Notes: a model not told the origin generated them from the letters alone. Positions 6,610-14,964 are shown, counted from the first letter of the stretch. The stretch: 33,326 nt of DNA from Planctomycetota bacterium (GCA_963205385.1 CAUJKE010000143.1:1-33326), one strand, 5' to 3'. Program-made: numbers and translations.

Positions 6610-9123
6610 ATGCGACTCTTGACCCCAGCCATTCCGCTCAGCGCGTTGTTGTTGCTGGCCCCTTTCACTGCACTGAACGCGGCCGAGGCGCCGCCGGTTG
6701 AGTTGTCGCGCGCGAACAAAGCGCTGTGGCCGATTGTCATCAGCCCCAAGGCGTCGCCGGCGGTGCAAGACCTGGCGAAGGAATTGGCGGCCTATCTCGA
6801 AAAGCTGAGCGGCGCTCCGTTCACGGTCGAGACCGGCGAGGGAAGTCGCGGCATTGTCGTGGGACAGCCTGCTGAGTTTGCCAGGCTGCCGCTGCAGATC
6901 GCCTTCAAGCCGGGTCCGTTTCATCGCGAAGAATACCTGCTCCGCTCGCATTCGCAAGGGCTATTCTTGCTGGGCGCTTCGGACCTGGCGGTCTCCCATG
7001 CGGTGTGGGACTTGCTGGGACGACTCGGCTATCGTCAATATTTTCCCGGACCGAACTGGGAAGTGATCCCCACGGCGCGGGACTTGAAGTTGGCCGTTGA
7101 TGCGTTGGAACAGCCGGACTTTCTCGCCCGCCGCATTTGGTACAACTGGGGACTGTGGGGCTACAACAACGAGCCGTATCACCAGTGGTGCGTTCGCAAC
7201 CGCGCCACGCAAGGGTTTCGCCTCAATAGCGGACATTCGTACGACGGCATCCTGGCGGCTAATCGAGCGGAGTTCGCGGCGCATCCTGAGTATTACGCCG
7301 AGATCGACGGCCAGCGGCGAACTACCGGGGGCGACATCAAGTTCTGCATCTCCAACCCCGGCTTGCGAAAGTTGGTCGTCGAACATGCCGTGCGCACGGT
7401 CAAAGCGTCGCCGGATGTCGATAGCATTTCAATGGATCCCAGCGACGGCGGCAACTGGTGCACGTGCCAGGCCTGTCGTGACATGGGAAGCCCCAGTGAC
7501 CGAGCGCTGACCTTGGCCAACGAGGTCGCACAGGCGATCAACAAGCTTGGCCTGGGCGAAAAGTATGTCGGCATGTATGCGTATAATGAACATTCGCCGC
7601 CTCCGCATATCAAGGCCGACCCGCATGTAATCATCAGCGCTACCACGGCCTTCATTCGCGGCGGGTACACGTTCGATCAGATTATCGAAGGCTGGCAAGC
7701 GCAAGGCGCCACGACCGGCGTGTACGACTATCTCAGCGTCGTGGCTTGGGACTGGAACCTGCCCCGCGGCGGCAAAGGGGGCCGGCTCGCGGCCCTTCAA
7801 GCCTCCATCCCGAAGTTTCATCGGCAAGGCGCTCGGTTCTATGATGCTGAGTCTGGCGACTGCTGGGGACCGTGCGGACTGGGTTACTATCTGACCAGCC
7901 GGATCTTGTGGGACGTCGATGAGGCGGAACATGCAGACGCTATCGTCGAGGATTTCTTGACCAACGCGTTCGGTCAGGCAAAGGAGCCGATGCGCGAGTT
8001 CTATCGGCTAATCAACCAGGACACGAGCCGGCGGCCGCCGAGTGATTTGATTGGTCGAATGTACCGCGCGCTTGCCGAAGCGCGTAAAGCCACGCAGGAC
8101 GCGCGTGTCCAGGCTCGCATCGACGACTTGATTCTCTACACGCGCTACGCGGAGTTGTATTACGCCTATGCCGCCGGTCACGCATCGGTGGAGGACGTCG
8201 CCCGCCATGCGTATCGCATGCGCAAGACGATGATGGTTCATAGCTATGGCCTGTGGGCGCGCCTGGTGAGCCAACAAGCGGCGCTGACCGACGGACACCC
8301 GCTCAAGAACGAAGACCCGTTTACTGCCGCCGAGCTCACTCAGTTCCTGACGCAAGGGATCGCTAACAACCAGCCAGTCGATCCTGGCTTTGTCGGTGTT
8401 TCGTTTAGCGACAAGCTCGTGCCAGCAGCGCCGCTCGAACTGCCTCAAGTGGCGGCGGGGAGCTTTCCCAATCAGCCGCAAGACAGACAACGCTACTTTG
8501 TGTGGCTCAAAGAGGGCGCGGGGGAATTGGATCTCAAGGTGCGCGTGCAAAAGGTGTGGGCGAATCGTCCGCCGGAGCTGAACCTTTACTCGCCGCAAGA
8601 AGTCACGATCAAAGCGGTCGCTACGAACAAGGATTATCAACCCGATGGCGTGGAACGGGCGTTGAAATTGCCAACGCCCTATGCGGGTTTGCATCGCTTG
8701 GAGGTCATCGATGGCGGCGATCACACGTATATCCAGTGGCCGGAAGGAATGCCGGTAACGTTGGAGTCCGGCATCGACACGTCCAACGTGACTGAGCACT
8801 TCCGCGGTGCGTGGACGCTCTACTTTTATGTTCCCAAGGGAACCAAAGTCGTCGGCGGTTGGGCGTCGCGGATCGCCAATTGGGCGCCGCGCATCTCCGG
8901 CAAACTGCTCGATGGCTCTGGACGCGAAGTCTTGGATTTCAGCAAGGCGGAGGAAGGCTGGTTTCACGTGCCGGTCCCCGCAGGCGAGGACGGCAAGCTC
9001 TGGAAGTTTGAGAACAGCCAAGGACAACGCCTGCTGATGACCGTTCCGCCTTACCTGGCCCGCAGCGGTGCAGAGTTGCTGTTGCCGGCGGAAGTGGTCG
9101 CCGCCGACGCTCCGCGCAAATAG
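6610..9123 (+). CDS. Secreted DUF4838 domain-containing protein (glycoside-hydrolase-like)
   Basis: The 837-residue product starts at ATG 6610, where MRLLTPAIPLSALLLLAPF...NAAEA is a signal peptide; a GTG at 6454 in the same frame adds 52 residues of non-conserved character. Residues about 40-160 resemble the N-terminal alpha-glucuronidase/GH20b-like fold that precedes many sugar-cleaving TIM barrels. The DUF4838 core follows, with FCISNPGLRKL, SMDPSDGGNWC-TC-QAC (Cys-rich), YAYNEHSPPP and DAESGDCWGPCGLGYY. The C-terminal third is beta-rich and may be a carbohydrate-binding module. Family members are thought to act on polysaccharides, but no activity has been established to my knowledge, so the hydrolase role is an inference. 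It lies upstream of trmL and of sugar-acid genes in the same direction. Confidence 0.8.
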   Translation: MRLLTPAIPLSALLLLAPFTALNAAEAPPVELSRANKALWPIVISPKASPAVQDLAKELAAYLEKLSGAPFTVETGEGSRGIVVGQPAEFARLPLQIAFKPGPFHREEYLLRSHSQGLFLLGASDLAVSHAVWDLLGRLGYRQYFPGPNWEVIPTARDLKLAVDALEQPDFLARRIWYNWGLWGYNNEPYHQWCVRNRATQGFRLNSGHSYDGILAANRAEFAAHPEYYAEIDGQRRTTGGDIKFCISNPGLRKLVVEHAVRTVKASPDVDSISMDPSDGGNWCTCQACRDMGSPSDRALTLANEVAQAINKLGLGEKYVGMYAYNEHSPPPHIKADPHVIISATTAFIRGGYTFDQIIEGWQAQGATTGVYDYLSVVAWDWNLPRGGKGGRLAALQASIPKFHRQGARFYDAESGDCWGPCGLGYYLTSRILWDVDEAEHADAIVEDFLTNAFGQAKEPMREFYRLINQDTSRRPPSDLIGRMYRALAEARKATQDARVQARIDDLILYTRYAELYYAYAAGHASVEDVARHAYRMRKTMMVHSYGLWARLVSQQAALTDGHPLKNEDPFTAAELTQFLTQGIANNQPVDPGFVGVSFSDKLVPAAPLELPQVAAGSFPNQPQDRQRYFVWLKEGAGELDLKVRVQKVWANRPPELNLYSPQEVTIKAVATNKDYQPDGVERALKLPTPYAGLHRLEVIDGGDHTYIQWPEGMPVTLESGIDTSNVTEHFRGAWTLYFYVPKGTKVVGGWASRIANWAPRISGKLLDGSGREVLDFSKAEEGWFHVPVPAGEDGKLWKFENSQGQRLLMTVPPYLARSGAELLLPAEVVAADAPRK

Positions 9124-9128
9124 CCTAA

Positions 9129-9148
9129 TGCCTTGTAAACGCAAGGCA
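9129..9148 (+). terminator. Stem-loop directly after the DUF4838 gene
   Basis: TGCCTTG and CAAGGCA pair perfectly over 7 bp around a 6-nt loop (TAAACG), 5 nt after the stop codon. No T-tract follows. It is a candidate terminator or mRNA 3'-end stabiliser. Confidence 0.4.
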
Positions 9149-9198
9149 ATGTTCGCGTGCAAGGCGCGACTCCCAGCCAGTCTCCGTCAGGTTTCGCG

Positions 9199-9696
9199 AT
9201 GAAATACGAGCCGCTGTTGCATATTGTTCTGTATGAACCAGACATCCCGCCCAACACCGGCAACGTGGGGCGGACGTGCGTCGCGGTGGGCGCGAAGTTA
9301 TGGCTGGTTGAACCGCTCGGGTTTAGCCTGGACGCGAAGCAACTGCGCCGCGCAGGGCTCGATTATTGGGAGCATTTGGAACTTGAAGTCGTTCCCAATT
9401 GGGAAGCGTGCGTCGCCCGACTTCCCCCACGCCCAGCGTGGTATTTCTCCAAGTTCGCCGAGCGTTCGTACACCGAAGTCGAGTACAGCGTCGGCGACAT
9501 CCTGGTCTTTGGGAGCGAAACGAGCGGCCTGCCGGAAGCGGTGCGCGTCGCCCAACAAGCACGGTTGCTGAAGATTCCGATGCGGCCGCAAGTCCGCAGC
9601 CTCAACCTGGCCAGCAGTTGCGCCGCGATCACGCTGGAAGCCGTGCGGCAGATCAACCTCACCGGCGGCGATCCCGCAGCGCATACGCGCCGGTAA
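9199..9696 (+). CDS. trmL: tRNA (cytidine/uridine-34-2'-O)-methyltransferase, SPOUT family
   Basis: The 165-residue product has the whole TrmL pattern. HIVLYEPDIPPNTGNVGRTC at the N-terminus, LRRAGLDYWEH near residue 55, FGSETSGLP at 104-112 and IPM...VRSLNLASSCAAI at 126-144 line the knotted SAM-binding site. TrmL methylates the ribose of the wobble base in tRNA-Leu isoacceptors and works as a homodimer in the cytoplasm. The length matches the roughly 155-165 residues of known TrmL. I chose the ATG at 9199 because the conserved fold begins at its sixth codon; an upstream start at 9157 would add 14 residues that do not resemble the family. It sits between the DUF4838 gene and uxaE and has no obvious functional link to either. 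Confidence 0.93.
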   Translation: MKYEPLLHIVLYEPDIPPNTGNVGRTCVAVGAKLWLVEPLGFSLDAKQLRRAGLDYWEHLELEVVPNWEACVARLPPRPAWYFSKFAERSYTEVEYSVGDILVFGSETSGLPEAVRVAQQARLLKIPMRPQVRSLNLASSCAAITLEAVRQINLTGGDPAAHTRR

Positions 9697-9813
9697 GAGT
9701 CGCGCGGACGTGCGGCGCTCTGCGGCAACCCTTCTATCGCTGGGCATGGTCAAACCGGGCCAAAAACGTCATGATACGAAAAAGGATTCTCTCACCTCAA
9801 CGGATCGTGGCGC

Positions 9814-11064
9814 ATGCTCACTCTGCATAAATACTCGTTCGGCGTTGGCGACCGGTTTGCGCACCAGGCCAAGGCTCAACTCAAGGCGTTTCAACTGCTG
9901 GCCAAGGACGCTGTGGAGGTGGTGCCCGTTTGGAACAAGTCCAATCGTGAGCATGCGTTCATCGGCTCGGAGCCACAAAGCGTGTACGACGCGGCCCAGG
10001 CGGCGGTGGAGGAGTTAGGGTGGACCGGCGCTTGGCATATCGATGCGGATCACATTCGGCTGGAAACCGTCGACCGTTTCATGAGTTGTTCGGACTTCTT
10101 CACGCTCGATGTGGCCGACAGCATTGGCCAGCCGGCCTCGGCGAGCGATGTGGCGGCGTTCATCGACCGGCATCCCGAGCTTCTCGGCTCCGTCCGCATT
10201 GAAGGGGTAGAGGCGCCGTTTCGGATGTCCAAAACGGATGTTGAACGCGTCGCAGGCAAGTATCTTCTCGCGGTGCAAGATGCCGGCCAGATCTATCGGC
10301 ACATCGCTTCGCAGAAGGGGGACGAGAACTTCATCGCCGAAGTTTCGATGGACGAGACCGATGCTCCGCAAACGCCGCCGGAACTGCTCATCATCCTCGC
10401 CGCGCTCGCGGACGAGAAGATCAAACTTCAAACTATCGCTCCCAAGTTCACCGGGCGATTCAACAAGGGGGTCGATTACGTTGGCGACCTCCCGCAGTTT
10501 GAACGGGAGTTCATGGACGACCTCGCGGTGATCGCCCACGCGGTGGCCGCCTATGGCCTACCGGCCAATTTGAAGCTGAGCGTGCATAGCGGCAGCGACA
10601 AGTTCTCGCTCTACCCGATCATCCGCCGGGCGTTGTCGCGGACCCGCGCCGGCGTGCACTTGAAGACCGCCGGCACCACCTGGCTCGAGGAACTGATCGG
10701 CCTCGCAGAGGCTGGCGGCGACGGGCTCGCGCTGGCCAAGGAAATCTATGCCTATGCCTTGGACAATGTTGACGAGTTGTGCGCGCCGTATGTCAGCGTC
10801 ATTGATATCGACCAAACCAAACTCCCCAGCGCGGCGACCGTCGCCGCCTGGTCCGGCCCGCAGTTCGCCAGTGCGCTGCGTCATATCCCCAATCATCCCG
10901 AATTCAATCCGCACATGCGGCAACTGCTCCACGTCTCCTTCAAGCTGGCCGCCAAGGCAGGCGACCGCTACACCGACCTGCTCAAGGCCAACGAGGCGAT
11001 TGTCGCCAAGCAAGTGACGGACAACATCTACCAGCGTCACCTGAAACCCCTGTTCGCCGGCTAA
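9814..11064 (+). CDS. uxaE: UxaE-family D-tagaturonate epimerase
   Basis: The 416-residue protein resembles UxaE, which interconverts D-tagaturonate and D-fructuronate and was characterised in Thermotoga. Family segments are visible in order: SFGVGDRFAHQAKAQLKAF at the start, IDADH at 76-80, SMDET at 178-182, KFTGRFNKGVDYVGDLPQFE at 211-230, SVHSGSDKFSLYP at 256-268 and HLKTAGTTWLE at 282-292. The conserved His, Asp and Glu residues in these segments suit a metal-dependent epimerase. The match is by eye from recalled family motifs. It is the first of three colinear sugar-acid genes, 87 nt before the aldo/keto reductase, and its product would feed the fructuronate branch of hexuronate catabolism. 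I see no clear promoter in the 117 nt upstream. Confidence 0.82.
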   Translation: MLTLHKYSFGVGDRFAHQAKAQLKAFQLLAKDAVEVVPVWNKSNREHAFIGSEPQSVYDAAQAAVEELGWTGAWHIDADHIRLETVDRFMSCSDFFTLDVADSIGQPASASDVAAFIDRHPELLGSVRIEGVEAPFRMSKTDVERVAGKYLLAVQDAGQIYRHIASQKGDENFIAEVSMDETDAPQTPPELLIILAALADEKIKLQTIAPKFTGRFNKGVDYVGDLPQFEREFMDDLAVIAHAVAAYGLPANLKLSVHSGSDKFSLYPIIRRALSRTRAGVHLKTAGTTWLEELIGLAEAGGDGLALAKEIYAYALDNVDELCAPYVSVIDIDQTKLPSAATVAAWSGPQFASALRHIPNHPEFNPHMRQLLHVSFKLAAKAGDRYTDLLKANEAIVAKQVTDNIYQRHLKPLFAG

Positions 11065-11068
11065 TGTC

Positions 11069-11092
11069 GGCAGCGCGCACTGTGGTGCTGCC
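11069..11092 (+). terminator. Stem-loop just after uxaE
   Basis: GGCAGC (11069-11074) and GCTGCC (11087-11092) pair perfectly with a 12-nt loop, beginning 4 nt after the uxaE stop. With no T-tract, it may stabilise or attenuate the transcript within the cluster. Confidence 0.35.
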
Positions 11093-11151
11093 TACGATGG
11101 CCGTGACGGCTACGCTCATTTTCAACCTTTCGCCTATTCACGACCTTTCCC

Positions 11152-12084
11152 ATGCAAACGCGCCCGCTCGGCAAGACCGGTCTGGAACTACCCATTCTCA
11201 GCTACGGCGCGTCGTCGCTGGGGCAAGAGTTTCGCAGTGTAAAGCTTGAGGAAGCGCTCGAGAGCGTCCGCGTCGCGCTCGATTGCGGGCTGAACTTCAT
11301 CGACACCTCCCCGTTCTATGGGCGCGGCATGAGCGAAGTGCTCCTCGGCATCGCCTTGCGGGACGTGCCCCGCGAGCAGTATTTGCTCTGCACGAAGCTC
11401 GGGCGATACGATCTGACGCATTTCGATTTTAGCGCCCGGCGCGTGGTCGAAAGCGTCGATGTGAGTTTGCATCGCTTAGGCACGGATCATGTGGATGTGA
11501 TCCTCTGCCACGATATTGAGTTCGTGCCAATGCAGCAGATTGTGGACGAAACGATTCCTGCGCTCCGCAAGATTCAACAGTCCGGCAAAGTGCGGTTCAT
11601 CGGCTTTAGCGGCTATCCGCAGAAAATCTTTCGCTTCATCTGCGACCAGGCCGACGTCGATTGTGTTCTCTCCTACAACCAATACACGTTGCAGAACACG
11701 CGGTTCGTCGATGAGACCGTGCCATACCTCAAAGAGAAGCAGATCGGCGTGATCAACGCGGGGCCGTTCTCCGCGCGGCTGCTCACCAACGCGCCACTGC
11801 CGGCATGGCTGAAAGAGCCTGAAGAAGTAAAACTGGCCGCGCGTCGCGCCGCGAAGCTGTGCGCGGATCACGGCGTGGACATCGCCCAGCTCGCGCTGCA
11901 GTTCTCGTGCGCCCATCCCGACATCGCGACCACCATCGCCGGCAGCGCGAGTCCCGCTAACATTCGCAACTGGGCCAGGTGGCTCGCTGAGCCGCTCGAT
12001 GAATCGCTCCTCCGCGACGTCCTCGCCATTTTCGCCCCCGTCAAGAACATCGGCCACACAGAAGGCCTTGCCGAAAACAACTAA
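11152..12084 (+). CDS. Aldo/keto reductase, L-galactose dehydrogenase-like
   Basis: The 310-residue product is a complete AKR (beta/alpha)8 barrel using NAD(P). The catalytic tetrad is intact: D51 and Y56 in FIDTSPFYG, K82 in LLCTKLG and H120 in VILCHDIEF. The C-terminal cofactor region, with TTIAGSASPANIRNWARWL, is also present. The sequence style, with LGKTGLELPILSYGASSLG and DTSPFYGRGMSEVLLG, is that of the L-galactose/D-threo-aldose dehydrogenase subgroup, which oxidises a hexose at C1 to its lactone. The pairing with uxaE and an LgoD-like gene supports L-galactose as the substrate, but L-fucose or another aldose remains possible. The next gene starts 11 nt after the stop, so the two are very likely co-transcribed. 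Confidence 0.82.
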   Translation: MQTRPLGKTGLELPILSYGASSLGQEFRSVKLEEALESVRVALDCGLNFIDTSPFYGRGMSEVLLGIALRDVPREQYLLCTKLGRYDLTHFDFSARRVVESVDVSLHRLGTDHVDVILCHDIEFVPMQQIVDETIPALRKIQQSGKVRFIGFSGYPQKIFRFICDQADVDCVLSYNQYTLQNTRFVDETVPYLKEKQIGVINAGPFSARLLTNAPLPAWLKEPEEVKLAARRAAKLCADHGVDIAQLALQFSCAHPDIATTIAGSASPANIRNWARWLAEPLDESLLRDVLAIFAPVKNIGHTEGLAENN

Positions 12085-12095
12085 GGCGCCGATCC

Positions 12096-13124
12096 ATGAA
12101 AGCCCTCCAACTCGAAAAACCTGAAACCTGGAAACGCCTTGACATCCCCGAGCCCTCCGCCCCGGCCGCTGGCGAAGCGCTGGTGCGCGTGGAGCGCGTC
12201 GGCATCTGCGGCACGGACTTCGGCGGCTATCTCGGCAAGATGCCGTTCTTCTCTTACCCGCGCATTCCCGGCCACGAGTTAGGCGTCGAAGTGCTGGCGG
12301 TCGGCGCAGGCGTTGCGAACGTGAAGCCGGGCGATCGCTGCTCGGTCGAGCCGTACCTCAATTGCCAACAGTGTTATTCCTGCCGCCGCGGTTTCACCAA
12401 TTGCTGTGAGCATCACCAGACGCTCGGCGTGATGTGCGATGGCGGGCTAACTGAGCGGATCCTGCTCCCCGCCCGCAAGCTACATCTGGCGAACAGCCTC
12501 ACGGCCGAGCAATGCGCTCTCGTCGAAACGCTGGCGATTGGCTGCCACGCGGTGGATCGTTCCGCGGCCAAGTCCGGCGAGAACGTGTTGATCATCGGCG
12601 CGGGGCCAATCGGTCTCTCGGCGCTCGAGTTCGTCAAGCTCGCCGGCGCGCGGACGATCGTGATGGATATCAGCGAATCCCGCCTGGCGTTTGTGCGCGA
12701 GAAGATGGGCATTCCCGATACGATTCGGGTTCAAGGGGATGAGTCCGACGCGAAGTCGCTCGCCGAACTGACGAGCGGCCAACTTGCCGACGTCGTCATC
12801 GACGCCACCGGAAGTCACAAGTCGATGGTCCGCGCGCTGGAGTTCGCCGCTTTCGCAGGCCGCGTCGTCTACGTCGGCATCACGCAGCAAAACCTCGAAT
12901 TCCCGCACGCCCCGATCATGCACCGCCGCGAACTGACGCTCCTCGCGAGCCGCAACGCCCTCAGCCGCGACTTTGCCCGCATCATCGGCCTCATCGAAGC
13001 CGGCCAAATCAACACCACCCCCTGGATCACCCATCACGCCAAATTCGACACCGTGCCGGACATTTTTCCAACCTGGCTCAAGCCGGAGTCAGGCGTGATT
13101 AAGGCGGTGGTGGAGATGGAGTAG
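12096..13124 (+). CDS. Zinc-dependent alcohol dehydrogenase, L-galactonate-5-dehydrogenase (LgoD)-like
   Basis: The 342-residue medium-chain dehydrogenase has catalytic zinc ligands C38, H60, E61 and E144, structural zinc cysteines C90, C93, C96 and C104, and the GAGPIG (168-173) nucleotide loop. Several stretches read like E. coli LgoD/YjjN: FFSYPRIPGHELG, CQQCYSCRRGFTNCCE, DGGLTE and the late SRNALSRDFARIIGLIEAG. LgoD oxidises L-galactonate to D-tagaturonate with NAD+, and D-tagaturonate is the substrate of UxaE, encoded two genes upstream. That makes the assignment attractive but not proven; L-fuconate or L-gulonate dehydrogenases belong to the same family. An AAGG about 9 nt before the ATG serves as the ribosome site. 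It is the last gene of the sugar-acid cluster. Confidence 0.82.
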   Translation: MKALQLEKPETWKRLDIPEPSAPAAGEALVRVERVGICGTDFGGYLGKMPFFSYPRIPGHELGVEVLAVGAGVANVKPGDRCSVEPYLNCQQCYSCRRGFTNCCEHHQTLGVMCDGGLTERILLPARKLHLANSLTAEQCALVETLAIGCHAVDRSAAKSGENVLIIGAGPIGLSALEFVKLAGARTIVMDISESRLAFVREKMGIPDTIRVQGDESDAKSLAELTSGQLADVVIDATGSHKSMVRALEFAAFAGRVVYVGITQQNLEFPHAPIMHRRELTLLASRNALSRDFARIIGLIEAGQINTTPWITHHAKFDTVPDIFPTWLKPESGVIKAVVEME

Positions 13125-13219
13125 ATTGACGTCCTGCGGGCTATTGTGCCTCGCAAAATCGCCCGTATGCCGGTAAGATTCTGGTTCAGGAAGATCGAGG
13201 CATCCTCAAGGATTTCGCG

Positions 13220-14068
13220 GTGAAGAAGCAAACTCTGGGCGCGGTAACGATATTGACCGGTGACAGCAGGACGGTATTAGGCTCGCTCGACGCTGAATCG
13301 ATTCAGTGTTGTGTTACGTCGCCTCCCTATTGGGGACTGCGGGACTATGACCATCCTCATCAGATCGGGGCTGAGGCTTCGCCTGAACAGTACGTCGAGA
13401 ATCTCGTGGCGGTTTTTCGTGAAGTCCGTCGAGTCTTACGCAACGATGGGACCGTCTGGCTGAATGTTGGTGATGGATATGCGCGCAATGGCGGGGTCGG
13501 CAGTTGTGGCCCGAACGCGAAAGTTGGGAACACGAAGAAGTTGATTCAAAAGCGTAACTGCAAGGTTCCAGAAGTGTGGGGTCTTAAGGATCGCGACCTT
13601 CTGGGAATGCCTTGGAGAGTTGCATTTGCCATGCAGGCCGACGGTTGGATTCTTCGTTCGCGCATCGTCTGGATCAAGAAAACAGCGATGCCTGAAAGTG
13701 TTAAGAACCGACCCACGAACGCTACCGAGGAAGTGTTTCTGTTTGCCAAGCAACCTAACTATTACTATGACTGCCAGGGAGTACGCGAAGACTCCGGAGC
13801 GAATCTTCGCAATTATTGGCGGCTAGGCCCGGATGCCAGCGGCAACGGTCATCCCGCCGCGTTTCCTCGGGAACTCGCGAAGCGGTGCATTCTGCTAGCG
13901 ACACGGCCAGGCGACACGGTGCTGGACCCGTTTGGCGGCTCGGGAACGACCGGGGCTGTCGCCCAAGATGAAGATCGCAAGGCGGTGCTCGTTGAGCTCA
14001 ATGCCGCTTATAACGATCTGGCGAAAAAACGCTTGAAGGACAATCAGACCAAGCTCAAATTCACTTAG
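13220..14068 (+). CDS. Type II DNA methyltransferase, beta class, probably N4-cytosine
   Basis: The 282-residue protein has the catalytic motif IV TSPPYW at 33-38 ahead of the SAM-binding motif I DPFGGSGTTG at 236-245, the motif order that defines beta-class amino-methyltransferases. The Ser/Thr-S-P-P-Y form is typical of N4-cytosine enzymes, though some N6-adenine enzymes share it. HPAAFP (211-216) precedes motif I, and the region about 85-200 should hold target recognition. It starts with GTG, with AAGGA 7 nt upstream. It converges on and overlaps by 8 bp the NaeI-like endonuclease gene, so it is almost surely the protecting methylase of that pair. The DNA here is visibly less GC-rich than its neighbours, consistent with horizontal acquisition. 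Confidence 0.9.
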   Translation: MKKQTLGAVTILTGDSRTVLGSLDAESIQCCVTSPPYWGLRDYDHPHQIGAEASPEQYVENLVAVFREVRRVLRNDGTVWLNVGDGYARNGGVGSCGPNAKVGNTKKLIQKRNCKVPEVWGLKDRDLLGMPWRVAFAMQADGWILRSRIVWIKKTAMPESVKNRPTNATEEVFLFAKQPNYYYDCQGVREDSGANLRNYWRLGPDASGNGHPAAFPRELAKRCILLATRPGDTVLDPFGGSGTTGAVAQDEDRKAVLVELNAAYNDLAKKRLKDNQTKLKFT

Positions 14069-14960
14069 CATGCGGGCATTGTGGCGCAGTCACAACCGGA
14101 TCGGACTGCCTGGCGACTCTCCACAGGCTGTCGTCCAGAGTGACCACCCCTGTGCCCGGCTCTGAAGCGGGAGCGAGTCGCACGCTCACGGATTCTCCCC
14201 TTCTCGGAATGGGGACGCCGAGCGCCTCCGCGATCTCTTGATGTTTCTCGTAGTGCCCGAGAATGATGATTCCCTCAGGTTTCAAACGAGTTCTTGAGCC
14301 ACTATTACCTCTCACTCTTTTCATATAGTCGTCTTGCTGCCCGAGAGTGGCAATTACCCCGCGTCCAATCCGTGTCTGTCGGGCGATCCGAAAGATCTCG
14401 TCGATCCGCTTCTGGCCGCCGGATAGCCGCATGAGCTTGTCGACTTGTGGTCGCGGCAGTTGCAGCAGAACATTGGGAGGCAGCGCCGCCTGGTTGAAGA
14501 TCCACCGTATCTGTTCGCGACCTGCCGCGCTAATCGCTCGCTTGCTGTCCCGGTTACTACCCTTGTTGAGAATCTCTTCGATAATGCGCACAACTCCCAG
14601 GCTCCATATCGCGTCTTGATCATCGGCCCAGACAACCAGGCACAAGTGACCCATCGCCTCGAGCGGGATCATCCAGCCGCCGATGGATTGAGAATACTTG
14701 CAATCGACATCCACGCCGGCAATGCGGTAGTCCATTGCCGTTCCGTCTCCAAACTTGAATTCGCGGTGAAGATTGATTTCGACGAGCGTTCCACAATGCG
14801 TTTTTTCGGTCTTATGGAGCTGATCCCAACGATAGCGCCCCGTATGTTGCCCGTCATACAATTGGTCCAACGTGTGCCTGAGCACCCAACCGATTCTTTC
14901 TCCCTGCTCGTCCAGTTCCAGAATTTCCGAAACAACCGCCTCCAGCTCATGATCGGCCAT
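14061..14960 (-). CDS. NaeI-family type II restriction endonuclease
   Basis: The 299-residue product contains the NaeI core: EINLHREFKFGDGTAMDYR followed by IAGVDVDCKYSQSIGGWMIP, then HLCLVVWADD. Taking recalled NaeI active-site residues E70, D86, D95 and K97, this protein has E61, D77, D86 and K88 at exactly the same spacing, so it should be catalytically intact. The motif TLDQLYDGQHTGRY (30-43) is the stretch of NaeI that resembles a DNA-ligase active site (KYDGQ-like); here Leu34 occupies the ligase-lysine position, as in native NaeI. Residues about 160-299 would be the second DNA-binding domain used for allosteric two-site cleavage. NaeI cuts GCCGGC, but specificity here is untested. A perfect AAGGAGG (14965-14971) lies 4 nt before the ATG. 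Confidence 0.9.
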   Translation of the reverse strand: MADHELEAVVSEILELDEQGERIGWVLRHTLDQLYDGQHTGRYRWDQLHKTEKTHCGTLVEINLHREFKFGDGTAMDYRIAGVDVDCKYSQSIGGWMIPLEAMGHLCLVVWADDQDAIWSLGVVRIIEEILNKGSNRDSKRAISAAGREQIRWIFNQAALPPNVLLQLPRPQVDKLMRLSGGQKRIDEIFRIARQTRIGRGVIATLGQQDDYMKRVRGNSGSRTRLKPEGIIILGHYEKHQEIAEALGVPIPRRGESVSVRLAPASEPGTGVVTLDDSLWRVARQSDPVVTAPQCPHAK

Positions 14961-14964
14961 GCGA

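Noticed and set aside
8008..9162. A 384-codon minus-strand open frame across the DUF4838 gene
   Set aside because: GC-rich third positions keep the antisense frame open. The product shows no domain, and the plus strand encodes a recognisable secreted protein with a signal peptide.
13132..13178. Terminator after the LgoD-like gene (CGGGC...GCCCG)
   Set aside because: Only 5 bp with a long loop and no T-tract; not convincing.
13125..13219. Controller (C) protein or small gene before the methylase
   Set aside because: The 95-nt gap is too short and no helix-turn-helix reading frame is visible.
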